Positions 41,611 to 50,971 of a stretch of 64,000 nt of DNA are shown here, one piece after another (position 1 is the first letter of the stretch; the number at the start of each line of letters is the position of its first letter). Source of the DNA: Acidobacteriota bacterium (GTDB lineage Bacteria; Acidobacteriota; Vicinamibacteria; Vicinamibacterales; UBA2999); NCBI GenBank assembly GCA_016192845.1, contig JACPTI010000093.1:1-64000 (forward strand), read 5' to 3'. The notes beneath the pieces are model-generated. The model searched no databases and had not been told where the DNA came from. It worked only from the letters and a program-made list of their open reading frames with translations. A program made the position numbers and the translations under genes.

Positions 41611-42794
41611 GCGGCCGCGCCCCAGAGCTGCCCGGTCGCGAGGCGCGCGCCTTCAGCCAGCGCCTCGAGCTTGGCCCACATCACGGTGGGGTGCACGCGG
41701 CGGTTCAGCTCCTCCTGCGCGAAGCCGCAGTCGGTGCCGGCAATCAGGTTCTCGCGCCCGACGCACGACGCAAAGCGAAGGAGGCGCTCGGCAATCAGCT
41801 CCGGGTGCTCCACCACATTGGTGCCGTGGCTGACGACGCCCGGCACGAGGATCTTGCCGGCCGGCAGCTTCACCTCCTGCCAGACCTTCCACTCGTGCTC
41901 GTGGCGCGGGTTGGCTGCCTCGATCAGGTACGCCCCGGCATTCACTTTGAGAATCAGATCGACGATCTTGCGCAGCGGGACGTCGGTCGTGTGCGGCCCC
42001 GGCCAGCTCCCCCAGCACACGTGGTACCGGATGCGATCGGGGGGGATCCCTTCGAGCGCATGGTTCAGGATATCGACGTGGCGCGCGAGCCACCGGTGGT
42101 AGTCGTCGAAGGTCGCCGGCGGCACCATCCGGTCGTACGTCACCGCCGCGCGGGCATCGTCAACCTGCAGCAGGAACCCGGCATCGACGATGGCGCGGTA
42201 CTCCGTGCGCAGCGCTTCGGCGAGCGCGACGACCAGCTCCTCGTCATTCTTGTAGTACTCGTTCCGCCGGTCCGGGATGGCGCTCGACGGCGCCGCCACC
42301 GGCAGGAACGCTTCGTCTATGCCCTCGGCCGCAGTCGCGGCCTTAAGGTTGTCGATATCGCGCTGCAGCTCGAACAGCCCGTTGTACCGGATCGGCCCGA
42401 CGCAGACGGCATCGAACCTGGTGACGTTCGACCACTCCCTGCCGTCGCCGCGCCCCTCCAGCTCGGCGTAGAACTCCTGGAACCGGGCGCGGTCGGCGCC
42501 GCGGGCGAACGGGTTCGCGCCCTTCACCTCGCGCATCTCGAAGCCGCTCAGCCGCTTCAGCACGTACAGCGACCAGCTCGTCGACTTGCCGAACTCGCCG
42601 TCGTTCGGGATGTCGATGCCGGCGTTGACCTGCTGGCGGACGACCTGATCGACGGCGTCCCGGAGCGTCTTCTTGAACGCCAGTTCATCGATCGGCTCGC
42701 CCTTCTGGCGCTTGCGGGCGAACTCGAGCAGCTGGGGCGGTCGGACGAGGCTGCCGGTGTGGGTCGTCAGGATGCGCGTCGTGCTGCGTTTCAT
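41568..42794 (-). CDS. MetE C-terminal-like (cobalamin-independent methionine synthase II) protein
   Basis: A 408-aa TIM-barrel protein of the UROD/MetE superfamily. It shows the start ILTTHTGSLVRP, NDGEFGKSTSW, VCWGSWPGPHTTD, the zinc-site-like YLIEAANPRHEHEW and NLIAGTDCGF near the C-terminus. Such stand-alone proteins are annotated as methionine synthase II or epoxyalkane:CoM transferase-like, and the substrate cannot be fixed. The last dozen residues are repeat-encoded. The frame runs on upstream antisense to trkA but is not family-like there. Confidence 0.87.
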   Translation of the reverse strand: MKRSTTRILTTHTGSLVRPPQLLEFARKRQKGEPIDELAFKKTLRDAVDQVVRQQVNAGIDIPNDGEFGKSTSWSLYVLKRLSGFEMREVKGANPFARGADRARFQEFYAELEGRGDGREWSNVTRFDAVCVGPIRYNGLFELQRDIDNLKAATAAEGIDEAFLPVAAPSSAIPDRRNEYYKNDEELVVALAEALRTEYRAIVDAGFLLQVDDARAAVTYDRMVPPATFDDYHRWLARHVDILNHALEGIPPDRIRYHVCWGSWPGPHTTDVPLRKIVDLILKVNAGAYLIEAANPRHEHEWKVWQEVKLPAGKILVPGVVSHGTNVVEHPELIAERLLRFASCVGRENLIAGTDCGFAQEELNRRVHPTVMWAKLEALAEGARLATGQLWGAAATSHKSEITSHKHN

Positions 42795-42890
42795 GGAGCT
42801 CCTGGCGCGAAGGTGAATTATAGCGTTTCGGTCCTCGCTCCTTTCGGTTCGGCTAGAATCGCGACGGATATCCACGAGGTGATCGTCTAG

Positions 42891-44234
42891 GTGCGCGTCG
42901 TCATCATCGGCGGCGGCGAGATCGGGTTTGCGCTGTCGCAGACCCTGTCGCGGCAGCACGAAGTGTTCGTGGTCGACCACGCGCCGGAGGTAGCGGCGCG
43001 CTTCGAGGCGCTCGACGTGCAGTTCGTGCTCGGGAGCGCCACCAGTCCCGACGTGCTCGCGCACGCGGGCATCGCCGGGGCCGACGTGCTCGTTGCCGCC
43101 ACCGGCCTCGACGAGGTGAACATCGTCGCGTGCGCGATCGCGCGCCGGCTCGGCGCGCCGCGCGCCTACTGCTTCGTCTCGCGCGAGGAGTTCCTCGAGC
43201 TGCACGACCAGCAGGGGCTCGCCCAGTTCGGCATCGACCGGGTGATCTGGCCTGAGGCGGAGCTCGCGGCCGACATCGAGCGGATCATCCGCGCCCCCGG
43301 GGCGCTCGACGCCGAAAGCTTCGCCGACGGCGCCATCCGGCTGATCGAGTACCGCCTCGACGCCGGGTCGACGCTCGCCGGCCACCGGATCGCGGATCTC
43401 CACCTGCCGCACGGGTGCCTGATCGTCGCGGTGCGGCGCGGCGACTCGTTCTTCATCCCGCGCGGCGCGAGCGACCTCGCCGTCGGCGATCGGATGGTCG
43501 TGATGGGAACGCCGGAGGCGCTGCGCGAGGTGGCCCGCCGCACGACGGCCCTCGCCATGGACGGCGCGCGGCAGCGGGTGACCATCATCGGGGGCGGCGA
43601 CGTCGGCCTGCGCATCGCGGAGCGGCTCGACGAAACTGACGCCGCCGCCGTCACGGTCATCGAGCGCGACCCGGAGCGGGGCGAGATGATTGCCGGGCGG
43701 CTCCGCCGCGCGCTCGTCCTGAACGGCGACGGCACGGATCTGGAGCTGCTGCAGGCGGAGGACATCGGCCGGAGCGACGTGCTCGTCTCGGTCATCGACA
43801 ACGACGAGCGGAACCTGTTCGCATCGCTGCTCGGGCGGCAGCTCGGCGTGCGGCGGATCATCACGCGCGTGAGCAAGCGCGCCAACCTCCGCCTCTTCGA
43901 GCGCGTCGGCATCGACGTGGCGATCTCGGCGCGCGCCGCGGCGGTGGCCTCCGTGCTGCACCAGATCCAGGGGGGCGCCACGCGGCTGCTCGCGCTGGTG
44001 GAGCAGGGCGCCGGCCGCATCCTGGAGCTGGAGGTGCCCGAGGGGTACGCGCCGCGGGCGCTGCGCGATCTGGCGCCGCCGCTCAACAGCATCGTCGGCG
44101 CGATCGTTCGCGCGTCGCACGCCATCGTGCCGCGCGGCACCGACCGGATCGAGGCCGGCGATCGGCTCATCGTGTTCACCACCCACGAGGCCGCCGACCG
44201 GGTGCGCAACTACTTCACCGGCGTGAAGGCCTAG
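42891..44234 (+). CDS. trkA: Trk potassium uptake regulatory subunit TrkA
   Basis: Two tandem RCK units. The first begins MRVVIIGGGEIGFALSQTLS and the second VTIIGGGDVGLRIAERLDE, each with a Rossmann NAD site and a following TrkA_C domain (GDRMVVMGTPEAL; GDRLIVFTTHEAA). The 447-aa length is normal. GTG start 48 nt after a TAGAAT-type -10 in the spacer. The trkH start follows the stop by one base, giving a complete potassium-uptake operon. Confidence 0.96.
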   Translation: MRVVIIGGGEIGFALSQTLSRQHEVFVVDHAPEVAARFEALDVQFVLGSATSPDVLAHAGIAGADVLVAATGLDEVNIVACAIARRLGAPRAYCFVSREEFLELHDQQGLAQFGIDRVIWPEAELAADIERIIRAPGALDAESFADGAIRLIEYRLDAGSTLAGHRIADLHLPHGCLIVAVRRGDSFFIPRGASDLAVGDRMVVMGTPEALREVARRTTALAMDGARQRVTIIGGGDVGLRIAERLDETDAAAVTVIERDPERGEMIAGRLRRALVLNGDGTDLELLQAEDIGRSDVLVSVIDNDERNLFASLLGRQLGVRRIITRVSKRANLRLFERVGIDVAISARAAAVASVLHQIQGGATRLLALVEQGAGRILELEVPEGYAPRALRDLAPPLNSIVGAIVRASHAIVPRGTDRIEAGDRLIVFTTHEAADRVRNYFTGVKA

Positions 44235-44235
44235 C

Positions 44236-45702
44236 GTGCGCCTCGCGGTCGTCGTTCACGTCACCGGCACGCTGGTCCGGCTGTTCGCGCCCGCGCTCAT
44301 CGCGCCGGCGGCGGTGGCAGCGCTGTACGACGAGCGCCGCGACGTCATCGGGTTTCTTGTCGCCTTCGTCGCCGCCGCGCTGCTCGGCACGCTGATGCGC
44401 CGGGCGGGCGGGCCCGGCGCGGGCGACATCGAAGGGATCCGCCGCATCGACGGCATGGCGATCGTCGCCGGCACCTGGCTGCTCATCGCGCACCTTGGCG
44501 CGATCCCGTACGTCTGGGCCGGGCTCGCGCCGATCGACGCGCTGTTCGAGGCGATGTCGGGCTTTACCACGACCGGCGCGACCGTGTTCACCGACTTCAC
44601 GGCCTTCGGCCGAGGCATCTTCTTCTGGCGGGCGCTCACACAGTGGGTCGGCGGCCTGGGCGTGGTGGCGCTGGTCGTCGCGGTGCTGCCGCGGCTCGCG
44701 ATCGGCGGCCGCGAGCTGTTCTTTGCCGAGGCGGCCGGTCCGACCGACGAAAAGCTGACGCCGCAACTGCGCCAGACGGCAATTGCATTGTGGAGCGTCT
44801 ATATCGGCCTGACGCTCGCGGAAATCAGCGCGCTGGCGCTCGCGGGCATGTCGCTGTTCGACGCGATCTGTCATGCGTTCACAACGATGGCGGCCGGCGG
44901 CTTTTCACCGCACCCGCGTTCGATCGCCGGCTACAACAGCGCGGCGATCGACTGGATCGTTACCGTGTTCATGTTCGCCGCCGGAGCGAACTTCGCCGTC
45001 CAGTACCGCGCCGCGCGCGGCAGCCGCGTGGCGCTCGTGCAGGACGATGAGTTCCGCGCGTACACCGGCGTGGTCCTCATCGCTACCGTTGCCGTGTTCG
45101 GCGTTCTGCTCTGGGACGGCCTCGGCGCCGCCGGGGCGCTGCGGCACGCGGCGTTCCAGGTGGTCTCGATCCTGACGACGACCGGATACGCCAGCGCCGA
45201 CTTTCAGCTCTGGAGTGACCAGGCGAAGATCGTCCTCCTGCTGCTGATGTTCATCGGCGGCTGCGCGGGGTCTGCCGCAGGCGGCCCGAAGGTCGTCCGG
45301 CACGTGCTGATGGCGCGGCTCACGCTGCGCGAGCTGCGGCGCACGCTGCATCCGCGCAGCGTGCTCCCGGTCAAGCTGGGCGGCCGCGTCGTGCCGGAGC
45401 ACATCCTGCGCGACGTGCAGGTGTTCATGCTGTTCTATCTCCTGGCATTCGCGGTCGGCACCGCCATCGTCATCGCGCTCGGCGCCGATCTCGTGACCGG
45501 GATCACGTCGAGCATCGCCTGCCTGGGGAACATCGGCCCCGGGTTCAACGCCGTGGGGCCGATGGCGAGCTTCGCGGATCTGCACCCGATCAGCAAGATC
45601 GTGCTGACGCTGCAGATGTGGATCGGCCGCCTCGAGGTGATGACGGTCCTGGTGTTCCTGCGGCTGGAGCCGTGGCGCGCCGCGCGCTGGGGCGCGGCGT
45701 GA
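44236..45702 (+). CDS. trkH: Trk potassium transporter membrane subunit TrkH
   Basis: A 488-aa polytopic channel-like subunit. The four selectivity-filter pseudo-repeats are seen as MSGFTTTGATVF, FTTMAAGGFSPH, LTTTGYAS and ACLGNIGPGF. An intramembrane loop region GCAGSAAGGPKVVR follows the third repeat. It ends with a WIGRLEVMTVLVFLR helix. GTG start directly after trkA. It converges with the slipin gene. Confidence 0.96.
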   Translation: MRLAVVVHVTGTLVRLFAPALIAPAAVAALYDERRDVIGFLVAFVAAALLGTLMRRAGGPGAGDIEGIRRIDGMAIVAGTWLLIAHLGAIPYVWAGLAPIDALFEAMSGFTTTGATVFTDFTAFGRGIFFWRALTQWVGGLGVVALVVAVLPRLAIGGRELFFAEAAGPTDEKLTPQLRQTAIALWSVYIGLTLAEISALALAGMSLFDAICHAFTTMAAGGFSPHPRSIAGYNSAAIDWIVTVFMFAAGANFAVQYRAARGSRVALVQDDEFRAYTGVVLIATVAVFGVLLWDGLGAAGALRHAAFQVVSILTTTGYASADFQLWSDQAKIVLLLLMFIGGCAGSAAGGPKVVRHVLMARLTLRELRRTLHPRSVLPVKLGGRVVPEHILRDVQVFMLFYLLAFAVGTAIVIALGADLVTGITSSIACLGNIGPGFNAVGPMASFADLHPISKIVLTLQMWIGRLEVMTVLVFLRLEPWRAARWGAA

Positions 45703-45703
45703 C

Positions 45704-46474
45704 TCAGGGGCGCTGGTCCTCGCGCGCGCGCAGCATCCGCATCAGCTCGACCGGGAGCGGAAAGATGATTGTCGAGTTCTGCTCCGCGGAGATCTCCGTC
45801 AGCGTCTGCAAGTAGCGCAGCGTCATGGCGGCCGGCTGGCGGTCGAGCACGGCGGCGGCCTGCGACAGCTTCTCCGACGCGATGAGCTCGCCCTCGGCGT
45901 GGATGATCTTGGCGCGCTTCTCGCGCTCGGCCTCGGCCTGCCGCGCCATCGCGCGCTGCATGTCCTGCGGGAGGTCCACATGCTTGACCTCCACCGCCGA
46001 TACCTTGATCCCCCACGGATCGGTCTGGTGATCGAGGATCGTCTGCAACTGCTGGTTGAGTCGCTCGCGCTCGGCCAGCAGGTCGTCCAGCTCCGCCTGG
46101 CCGAGCACGCTCCGCAACGTCGTCTGAGAGAGCTGTGAGGTCGCATACATGTAGTTCTCGACCTCGACGACGGCGCGACGCGGATCGATGACACGGAAAT
46201 AGACGACGGCATTGACCTTCACGGAGACGTTGTCGCGCGTGATGATGTCCTGCGGCGGCACGTCGAGCACGACGGTTCTGAGACTGATCCGCACGATCCG
46301 GTCGATCGGCCGGAGAACGAGAATGATGCCCGGCCCCTTGGGCTGCGGCAGCAGCTTCCCGAGCCGGAAGATGACGCCGCGCTCGTACTCGGCCAGGATC
46401 TGAATCGAGCTGATCAGGTAGAGCGCCAGGATGACGAGGAGGATCAGCGTGGGGTTCTGCAGCAGGGCTTCCAT
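45704..46474 (-). CDS. Slipin (SPFH/Band 7 membrane protein)
   Basis: A 256-aa stomatin-type protein: membrane hairpin ([18 protein letters not shown]), then [13 protein letters not shown], the PHB domain ([24 protein letters not shown]) and a coiled-coil ([21 protein letters not shown]). I chose the ATG at 46474, with GGAG 8 nt upstream. Slipins pair with NfeD-type proteins, and the adjacent upstream gene is one. They probably organise membrane microdomains or chaperone the protease. Confidence 0.93.
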   Translation of the reverse strand: MEALLQNPTLILLVILALYLISSIQILAEYERGVIFRLGKLLPQPKGPGIILVLRPIDRIVRISLRTVVLDVPPQDIITRDNVSVKVNAVVYFRVIDPRRAVVEVENYMYATSQLSQTTLRSVLGQAELDDLLAERERLNQQLQTILDHQTDPWGIKVSAVEVKHVDLPQDMQRAMARQAEAEREKRAKIIHAEGELIASEKLSQAAAVLDRQPAAMTLRYLQTLTEISAEQNSTIIFPLPVELMRMLRAREDQRP

Positions 46475-46489
46475 GCGCATTCTCCTTGC

Positions 46490-46560
46490 CGGGTCCGGAA
46501 GGGCCCGGCCTACACCCGTTTGGGGACCCCGGCCTCCACCCGTCCCGGACCCCGGCCTAC
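46490..46560. repeat. Three tandem GGACCCCGGCCT units
   Basis: Three imperfect copies of about 23 nt, each with GG(A/C)CCCGGCCT(A/C)C and two with CACCCG, in the nfeD/slipin spacer. The last overlaps the nfeD stop. Unrelated to the heptamer arrays. Confidence 0.65.
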
Positions 46561-47891
46561 GTGCGCCCGGTGTCGGCCGGCTCGACGAGCAGCGTCAACC
46601 CGTGGACTTCGACGATCCGCACCTTCGCGCCCGCTGGAACCGGTTCGCGGCTGACCGCTCGCCAGATCTCGCCGTGCACATCGATCGGACCGGGCGCGTC
46701 AGGCGCCAGCGGCGCCCGCGCGCGGCCCTCTTCGCCGATCATGCCCTCGGCGCCCGTGGTGGGTGGGCGCGCCTGTGCCTGCAGCGCCAGGCGGCCGAGG
46801 AACAGGAAGATTGCTGCGAGCCCCAGCACCACGGGAACGACCAGCGTCAGGCCGACGGTAATGCCGGGGAGGCCGGGCACCTCGCGCGTCAGCATGATCG
46901 AGCCGACGAGCAGGCTGACTGTACCACCGATGCCGAGGACGCCGAAGCTGGGGACCTTCAGCTCGAGGAGGAGCAGGCCGAGGCCGAACAGGATCAGCAG
47001 AAGACCAGTGGTATTGACCGGCAGGATCTGCAGCGCAAAGAACGCGAGGAGCAGCGACAGGCCGCCGACAACCCCCGGCACGATCGCGCCCGGGTTCCAG
47101 AGCTCGATCGTCAGCCCCAGCGCGCCGAGCGTCAGCAGGAGGTAGGCGACCTGCGGGTGCGCGATGGCGCTGAGGAAGCGCTGCCGCCGCGTCATGTCGA
47201 CGCGGACGACCTCCGCGTCGGTGGTGTCGAGCGTGACGGTTCGGCCGTCGAAGCGCCGCACGTCCCGCCCGTCGAGCTGCCGGAGCAGGTCGTCGAGGTC
47301 CTGCGCGGTGAAGTCGATGAGCGGCGGCGCCGCCTGCAGCGCCTCGGTGTCGGTGAACGCGCGGCTTTCGAGCACGGCATCGGCCGCGAGCGCCACGTTG
47401 CGGCCGCGCGCCTGCGCCAGCGACCGGGCGTACGCGGCCGTATCCGACGCCGCTTTCTTCGCTGTCGTGTCGTCCATCGGCTGGCCCGATCCCGACACCG
47501 GGTGCGCGGCGCCGATGTGCGTGCCCGGCGCCATGACGGCGACGTCGGCGGCAATCGTGATGACGAAGCCGGCCGAAGCGGCCCGTGCGCCCGACGGCCC
47601 GACGAAGACGACGACCGGCGCGCGCGACGTGATCATCCGCGAGACGATGGTGCGGGTCGAGTCGAGCAACCCGCCCGGCGTCCGCAGAATGACGATGACC
47701 ACGTCGGCGCCGGACGTGTCGGCCTGGTTGATGGTTTCAGTGAGGTATTCGGCGGCAATCGGGTGGATGATGCCGTCGAGCTCCGCCACTACCGCGCGCG
47801 GCCGGTCGGCATGGGGCGTCTGGGTGCGGCCGAGCGCCCCCGAGGCGGCCAGTAGCACCGCAGCAAGCAGGAGAACGCGCCTGCAGCCCAT
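46557..47891 (-). CDS. NfeD-family membrane serine protease (ClpP-like)
   Basis: A 444-aa protein with signal peptide. The ClpP/crotonase-like protease domain has [15 protein letters not shown], then [37 protein letters not shown], with the nucleophile Ser in ARAASAG and a Lys further on (DDTTAKKAA). Four or five membrane helices and a soluble NfeD OB-fold domain ([25 protein letters not shown]) complete it. It forms the classical pair with the slipin and likely degrades membrane-protein fragments. Confidence 0.93.
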   Translation of the reverse strand: MGCRRVLLLAAVLLAASGALGRTQTPHADRPRAVVAELDGIIHPIAAEYLTETINQADTSGADVVIVILRTPGGLLDSTRTIVSRMITSRAPVVVFVGPSGARAASAGFVITIAADVAVMAPGTHIGAAHPVSGSGQPMDDTTAKKAASDTAAYARSLAQARGRNVALAADAVLESRAFTDTEALQAAPPLIDFTAQDLDDLLRQLDGRDVRRFDGRTVTLDTTDAEVVRVDMTRRQRFLSAIAHPQVAYLLLTLGALGLTIELWNPGAIVPGVVGGLSLLLAFFALQILPVNTTGLLLILFGLGLLLLELKVPSFGVLGIGGTVSLLVGSIMLTREVPGLPGITVGLTLVVPVVLGLAAIFLFLGRLALQAQARPPTTGAEGMIGEEGRARAPLAPDAPGPIDVHGEIWRAVSREPVPAGAKVRIVEVHGLTLLVEPADTGRT

Positions 47892-47911
47892 GTCCGGATT
47901 GTAACTGTAAT

Positions 47912-47960
47912 GGGGTCAGACCCCGGTGACGTCCCGTACGGGGGTCAGACCCCGGTGACG
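47912..47960. repeat. REP pair downstream of the RAYT gene
   Basis: Two direct copies of GGGGTCAGACCCCGGTGACG (47912-47931 and 47941-47960), each with the palindrome GGGGTC-A-GACCCC. They match the copies on the other side of the transposase gene. Confidence 0.9.
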
Positions 47961-47967
47961 ACTCGAC

Positions 47968-48618
47968 TCAAGGTTGGTCGCAGCTTGGGGGAGCGCTCGG
48001 TGGGAGGACGATACCGCGCAGGAGACGACCCTTCTGGACGGCATCACGCAGCTCGGCGAGCTCGGAGTCGAGGATTCCCTGCGCGCAGAACGCACGCCAG
48101 TTGTTCGATCGCTCTGCCGGCGTCTCGCCCAACCGGAGATACATCGGGTGGTCAGTCAGCAGCACATCTGGTGCTTCCATCGCGTGTGCGCGATAGCTGG
48201 TCCAGCGATACGCCTCCGGTGTGTCAACAAGTCCGGCGCGAACGGGATTCAGCTCGATATACCGCATGCAGTTGACCCAATAGCTTTCCTCATCAACCAG
48301 TACAGATCTGTACCTGCCCTCAAACAGACCACCCGTGCGGCCGTACCGCTGATTGAAGTGCGGCACGTATCGACGGCCGATGGCCTGCATGGCTGCGGGG
48401 AGGGCCGACGCCGCCGGTGCGGTCACCAGGAAATGAACATGATTGGGCATCAGGGCGTACGCGTGGATTTCGAGCCGGTGGCCGAGCGCCGCCTCGTGCG
48501 TGATGTAGAGGAACACCTCGTGATCACCCGCAGATCGGAAGATCTCGGTTCGGTTGTTCCCTCGTTGGACAACGTGTTGAGTCAGTCCTGGGATAAACAA
48601 CCGTGGACCTCGGGCCAT
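47968..48618 (-). CDS. REP-associated tyrosine transposase (RAYT)
   Basis: A 216-aa HUH-type Y1 transposase. It starts MARGPRLFIPGLTQHVVQRG; the HUH motif MPNHVHFLV is at 57-65 and the catalytic Tyr probably is Y84 in GRRYVPHFNQRYGRTG. Then FEGRYRSVLVDEESYWVNCMRYIELNPVRAGLV gives the family's C-terminal signature. RAYTs bind and cut REP hairpins; palindromes of one family flank the gene on both sides. The open frame upstream of ATG 48618 runs through the REP cluster and is not counted. It appears intact. Confidence 0.93.
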   Translation of the reverse strand: MARGPRLFIPGLTQHVVQRGNNRTEIFRSAGDHEVFLYITHEAALGHRLEIHAYALMPNHVHFLVTAPAASALPAAMQAIGRRYVPHFNQRYGRTGGLFEGRYRSVLVDEESYWVNCMRYIELNPVRAGLVDTPEAYRWTSYRAHAMEAPDVLLTDHPMYLRLGETPAERSNNWRAFCAQGILDSELAELRDAVQKGRLLRGIVLPPSAPPSCDQP

Positions 48619-48756
48619 GCCGCTCGTTGGCGCAAATCGCGTGCTCGACAGGAAGACCGCGATTTTGGCCGGTTCGTGCGAGTCCGCCGGGAACGAATGC
48701 AGAAATTGCCTTCGGGGAAGCCGGCAGACGTGGCATTTTCCGCAACCTTGAGTCGC

Positions 48757-48836
48757 CCCATCACCGGGGTCAGACCCCGGTGATGGGTGGTTCCAGGGTC
48801 TGACCCCGGTGATGGGGTGCACCGGGGTCTGACCCT
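48757..48836. repeat. REP cluster upstream of the RAYT gene
   Basis: A perfect 15-bp stem CCCATCACCGGGGTC / GACCCCGGTGATGGG around A (48757-48787) is followed by two more units, one with GGGTCTGACCCC and one in the opposite sense (GGGGTCTGACCC). The inverted-pair arrangement is like a BIME. Confidence 0.9.
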
Positions 48837-48863
48837 CCTCTCTCTCCGGGGTAGACTCGGGCG

Positions 48864-50108
48864 ATGCCGCGCGTCGTTCTCAGCCTGCTACTGCTCCTCA
48901 TCTGGCCCGGCCCCGCCCGCACGGGTCAGACGGGCGGCGGCGCGGGCCCCGTTGCGCCGACCGTCATCCTGATCTCCTTCGACGGCTGGCGATGGGATTA
49001 CGACACAAAGGCGCCCGCACCCAACCTGCGGAGCCTGATCGCTCGCGGCGTGCGCGCCGAGAACCTGGTCCCCAGCTTCCCGTCGAAAACGTTCCCGAAT
49101 CACTACACCATCGTCACCGGCCTCTACCCGGGGCACCACGGCATCGTCGGCAACGCGATCAGAGACCCCGAGACCGGGCGCACGTGCACGCGCACGGCGC
49201 CCCGCGAGCTGCGCGATCCGATGTGGTGGGGGGGAGAGCCGATCTGGGTGACCGCCGAGCGCCAGGGGCAACCGACGGCCAGCATGTTCTGGGTCGGCAC
49301 GGAAGCGCCGATCCGCGGCATCCAGCCCCGCTACTGGCATCCGTACGACGACAGCTACCCGCCGAACGCGCGCGTCGACCAGGTACTCCGATGGCTGGAT
49401 CTTCCCGCGCGCGAGCGGCCGACGTTCATCACGCTGTACTTCTCCGATGTCGATTCAGCCGGTCACGAGAAGGGGCCTGAGTCGGCGGCCGTGCGGGAGG
49501 CGATCCGCCGCGCAGACGGGTACCTCGGCCGGCTGGTGCGCGGGCTCGACCGCCGCGGCCTCACCAGCGCCATCAACATCGTCGTGGTCTCCGATCACGG
49601 CATGGCGCCGGTCGACGCCACGCGCGTCGTTGTGCTCGACGACTACATTGCGCTGGAGGACGTCGATGTCGTCGACCTGAACCCGACCGTCGGCCTCTTT
49701 CCACGGCGAGGCCGCGAAGAAGCCGTCTACGGCGCGCTCGCGGGGGCACATCCGCGCCTGTCGATGTACCGCCGGGCGCAGACGCCCGAGCAGTGGCACT
49801 ACCGGGATCACCCGCGGATTCCGCCGATTGTCGGCGTCGCCGACGAGGGGTGGCAGGTGCTGCGGCGGAGCACGCTCGCGGCCATGAAGGCGCGGGGCCT
49901 GCGCGGCGGCAGCGGCCAGCACGGCTACGATCCGATGCTGATGTCGATGCGCGGCATCTTCGTTGCGGCGGGCCCGGCGTTCAGGCGCGGCGTCACCGTG
50001 CCCGCGCTCGAGAACGTGCACATCTACAACGCGCTCGCGCAGATCCTCGGAATCACGCCCGCGAAGAACGACGGCGATATCGCCGTCGCGCGGTCGCTCC
50101 TCCGCTAG
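48864..50108 (+). CDS. Ectonucleotide pyrophosphatase/phosphodiesterase family protein
   Basis: A 414-aa exported alkaline-phosphatase-superfamily enzyme. Metal site ILISFDGWRWDYD, the nucleophile Thr in PSFPSKTFPNHYTIVTGLYPGHHGI, then LYFSDVDSAGHEKGPES, VVVSDHGMAPVD and SGQHGYDP carry the remaining two-zinc ligands. This class cleaves nucleotide or phospholipid phosphodiesters outside the cytoplasm. The 3' end overlaps the convergent methyltransferase by 4 nt. Confidence 0.93.
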   Translation: MPRVVLSLLLLLIWPGPARTGQTGGGAGPVAPTVILISFDGWRWDYDTKAPAPNLRSLIARGVRAENLVPSFPSKTFPNHYTIVTGLYPGHHGIVGNAIRDPETGRTCTRTAPRELRDPMWWGGEPIWVTAERQGQPTASMFWVGTEAPIRGIQPRYWHPYDDSYPPNARVDQVLRWLDLPARERPTFITLYFSDVDSAGHEKGPESAAVREAIRRADGYLGRLVRGLDRRGLTSAINIVVVSDHGMAPVDATRVVVLDDYIALEDVDVVDLNPTVGLFPRRGREEAVYGALAGAHPRLSMYRRAQTPEQWHYRDHPRIPPIVGVADEGWQVLRRSTLAAMKARGLRGGSGQHGYDPMLMSMRGIFVAAGPAFRRGVTVPALENVHIYNALAQILGITPAKNDGDIAVARSLLR

Positions 50109-50851
50109 CCAGCGCGACCTGGACAGTAAAGCGACCGTGCCGTCAACTCGCGGTGGTCGAGTCCGGCGGCGCGGTCGAGTCGCTCGAGCGCCTCCGGCAG
50201 ATCAACGGCAAAGCGCCACTCGTCCGTGCGGCCGCCGGCCGCTTCCATCCGCGAGGCGACCTGCTCCCACCAGGGCGACACGCGACGGGCGATCGGCTCG
50301 ATGATCAGGACGCGGGTCCCGCGGGCCGCCGCGTCCATCAACCGTGCCTCGACGCGAGTCCGCACCGGTTCGGGCAGCTCGTTGAGGACGTACGCCGCAA
50401 TCGCCGCCGAGCCTGCGGCAAGCGGCGGGAGACGCGCGACGTCTCCCTGCCGCGCGCGGCCGCGCAGCCCGAGCCGGCGGTACGTCCAGTTCGCTTCGGC
50501 CACCGCCCACGGATGGCGGTCGATGCCCGCGACCGATGGCGCGCCGCCGGACGCCAGCGCCCAGGCCGCGGCGGCCGCGCCTGTGCCGCACCCGATGTCG
50601 ACAATCGTCCGTGGCGGCGGAGCCTCGGCGCCAAGCGCGCGGACGACCAGGTGGGCGGCAAGGAAGTGGAGCGGCGCGTAGAAGAGCGCAAACGCCGCCC
50701 GCTTGCCCGCGCTGTCGAGCGTCCCTCGCACGCCCGTGCCGCGCCGGCCGACGTAGGCGGCCGACAGCGCGCGCAGTGCGCGCGTCACCTCCTGCAGGCG
50801 GAGGTCGGCCAGATGCCGCGTTTCCAATGCCGCGATCCACTCCTCGAACAT
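50105..50851 (-). CDS. SAM-dependent methyltransferase, Rsm22-like
   Basis: A 248-aa protein from ATG 50851 (MFEEWIAALETR). SAM motif I is IVDIGCGTGAAAAAWAL, acidic motif II AGIDRHPW, then YVLNELPEPVRTRVEARL and TRVLIIEPIARRVSPWW, which resemble Rsm22-type small-subunit methyltransferases. The Cys cluster of full-length Rsm22 is not seen, so the substrate is open. Its start codon lies in the left arm of array I; an in-frame upstream ATG would add repeat-encoded residues only. Confidence 0.8.
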   Translation of the reverse strand: MFEEWIAALETRHLADLRLQEVTRALRALSAAYVGRRGTGVRGTLDSAGKRAAFALFYAPLHFLAAHLVVRALGAEAPPPRTIVDIGCGTGAAAAAWALASGGAPSVAGIDRHPWAVAEANWTYRRLGLRGRARQGDVARLPPLAAGSAAIAAYVLNELPEPVRTRVEARLMDAAARGTRVLIIEPIARRVSPWWEQVASRMEAAGGRTDEWRFAVDLPEALERLDRAAGLDHRELTARSLYCPGRAG

Positions 50852-50971
50852 TTGAGGATTTTCGATTTTCGAGGTGAGCATCGATCGTCCCATGCTCCCA
50901 TCTGATGCATCGATCCATCAAATCACCCGATTGACCAATCGATGCTCAGATTGAAAATTGATTCTCAAATG
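50849..50971. repeat. Inverted array I spanning a divergent start pair
   Basis: The left arm CATTTGAG-GATTTTC-GATTTTC-GAG and GAGCATCGAT mirror the right arm ATCGATGCTC and GAAAATTGATTCTCAAATG. The outer ends of the two arms each contain CTCAAATG, the ATG being the start of the flanking gene on that side. Confidence 0.8.

Noticed and set aside
47912..48836. A CRISPR array, because of repeated palindromic units
   Set aside because: Spacing is irregular, units are inverted relative to one another, and they flank a transposase.
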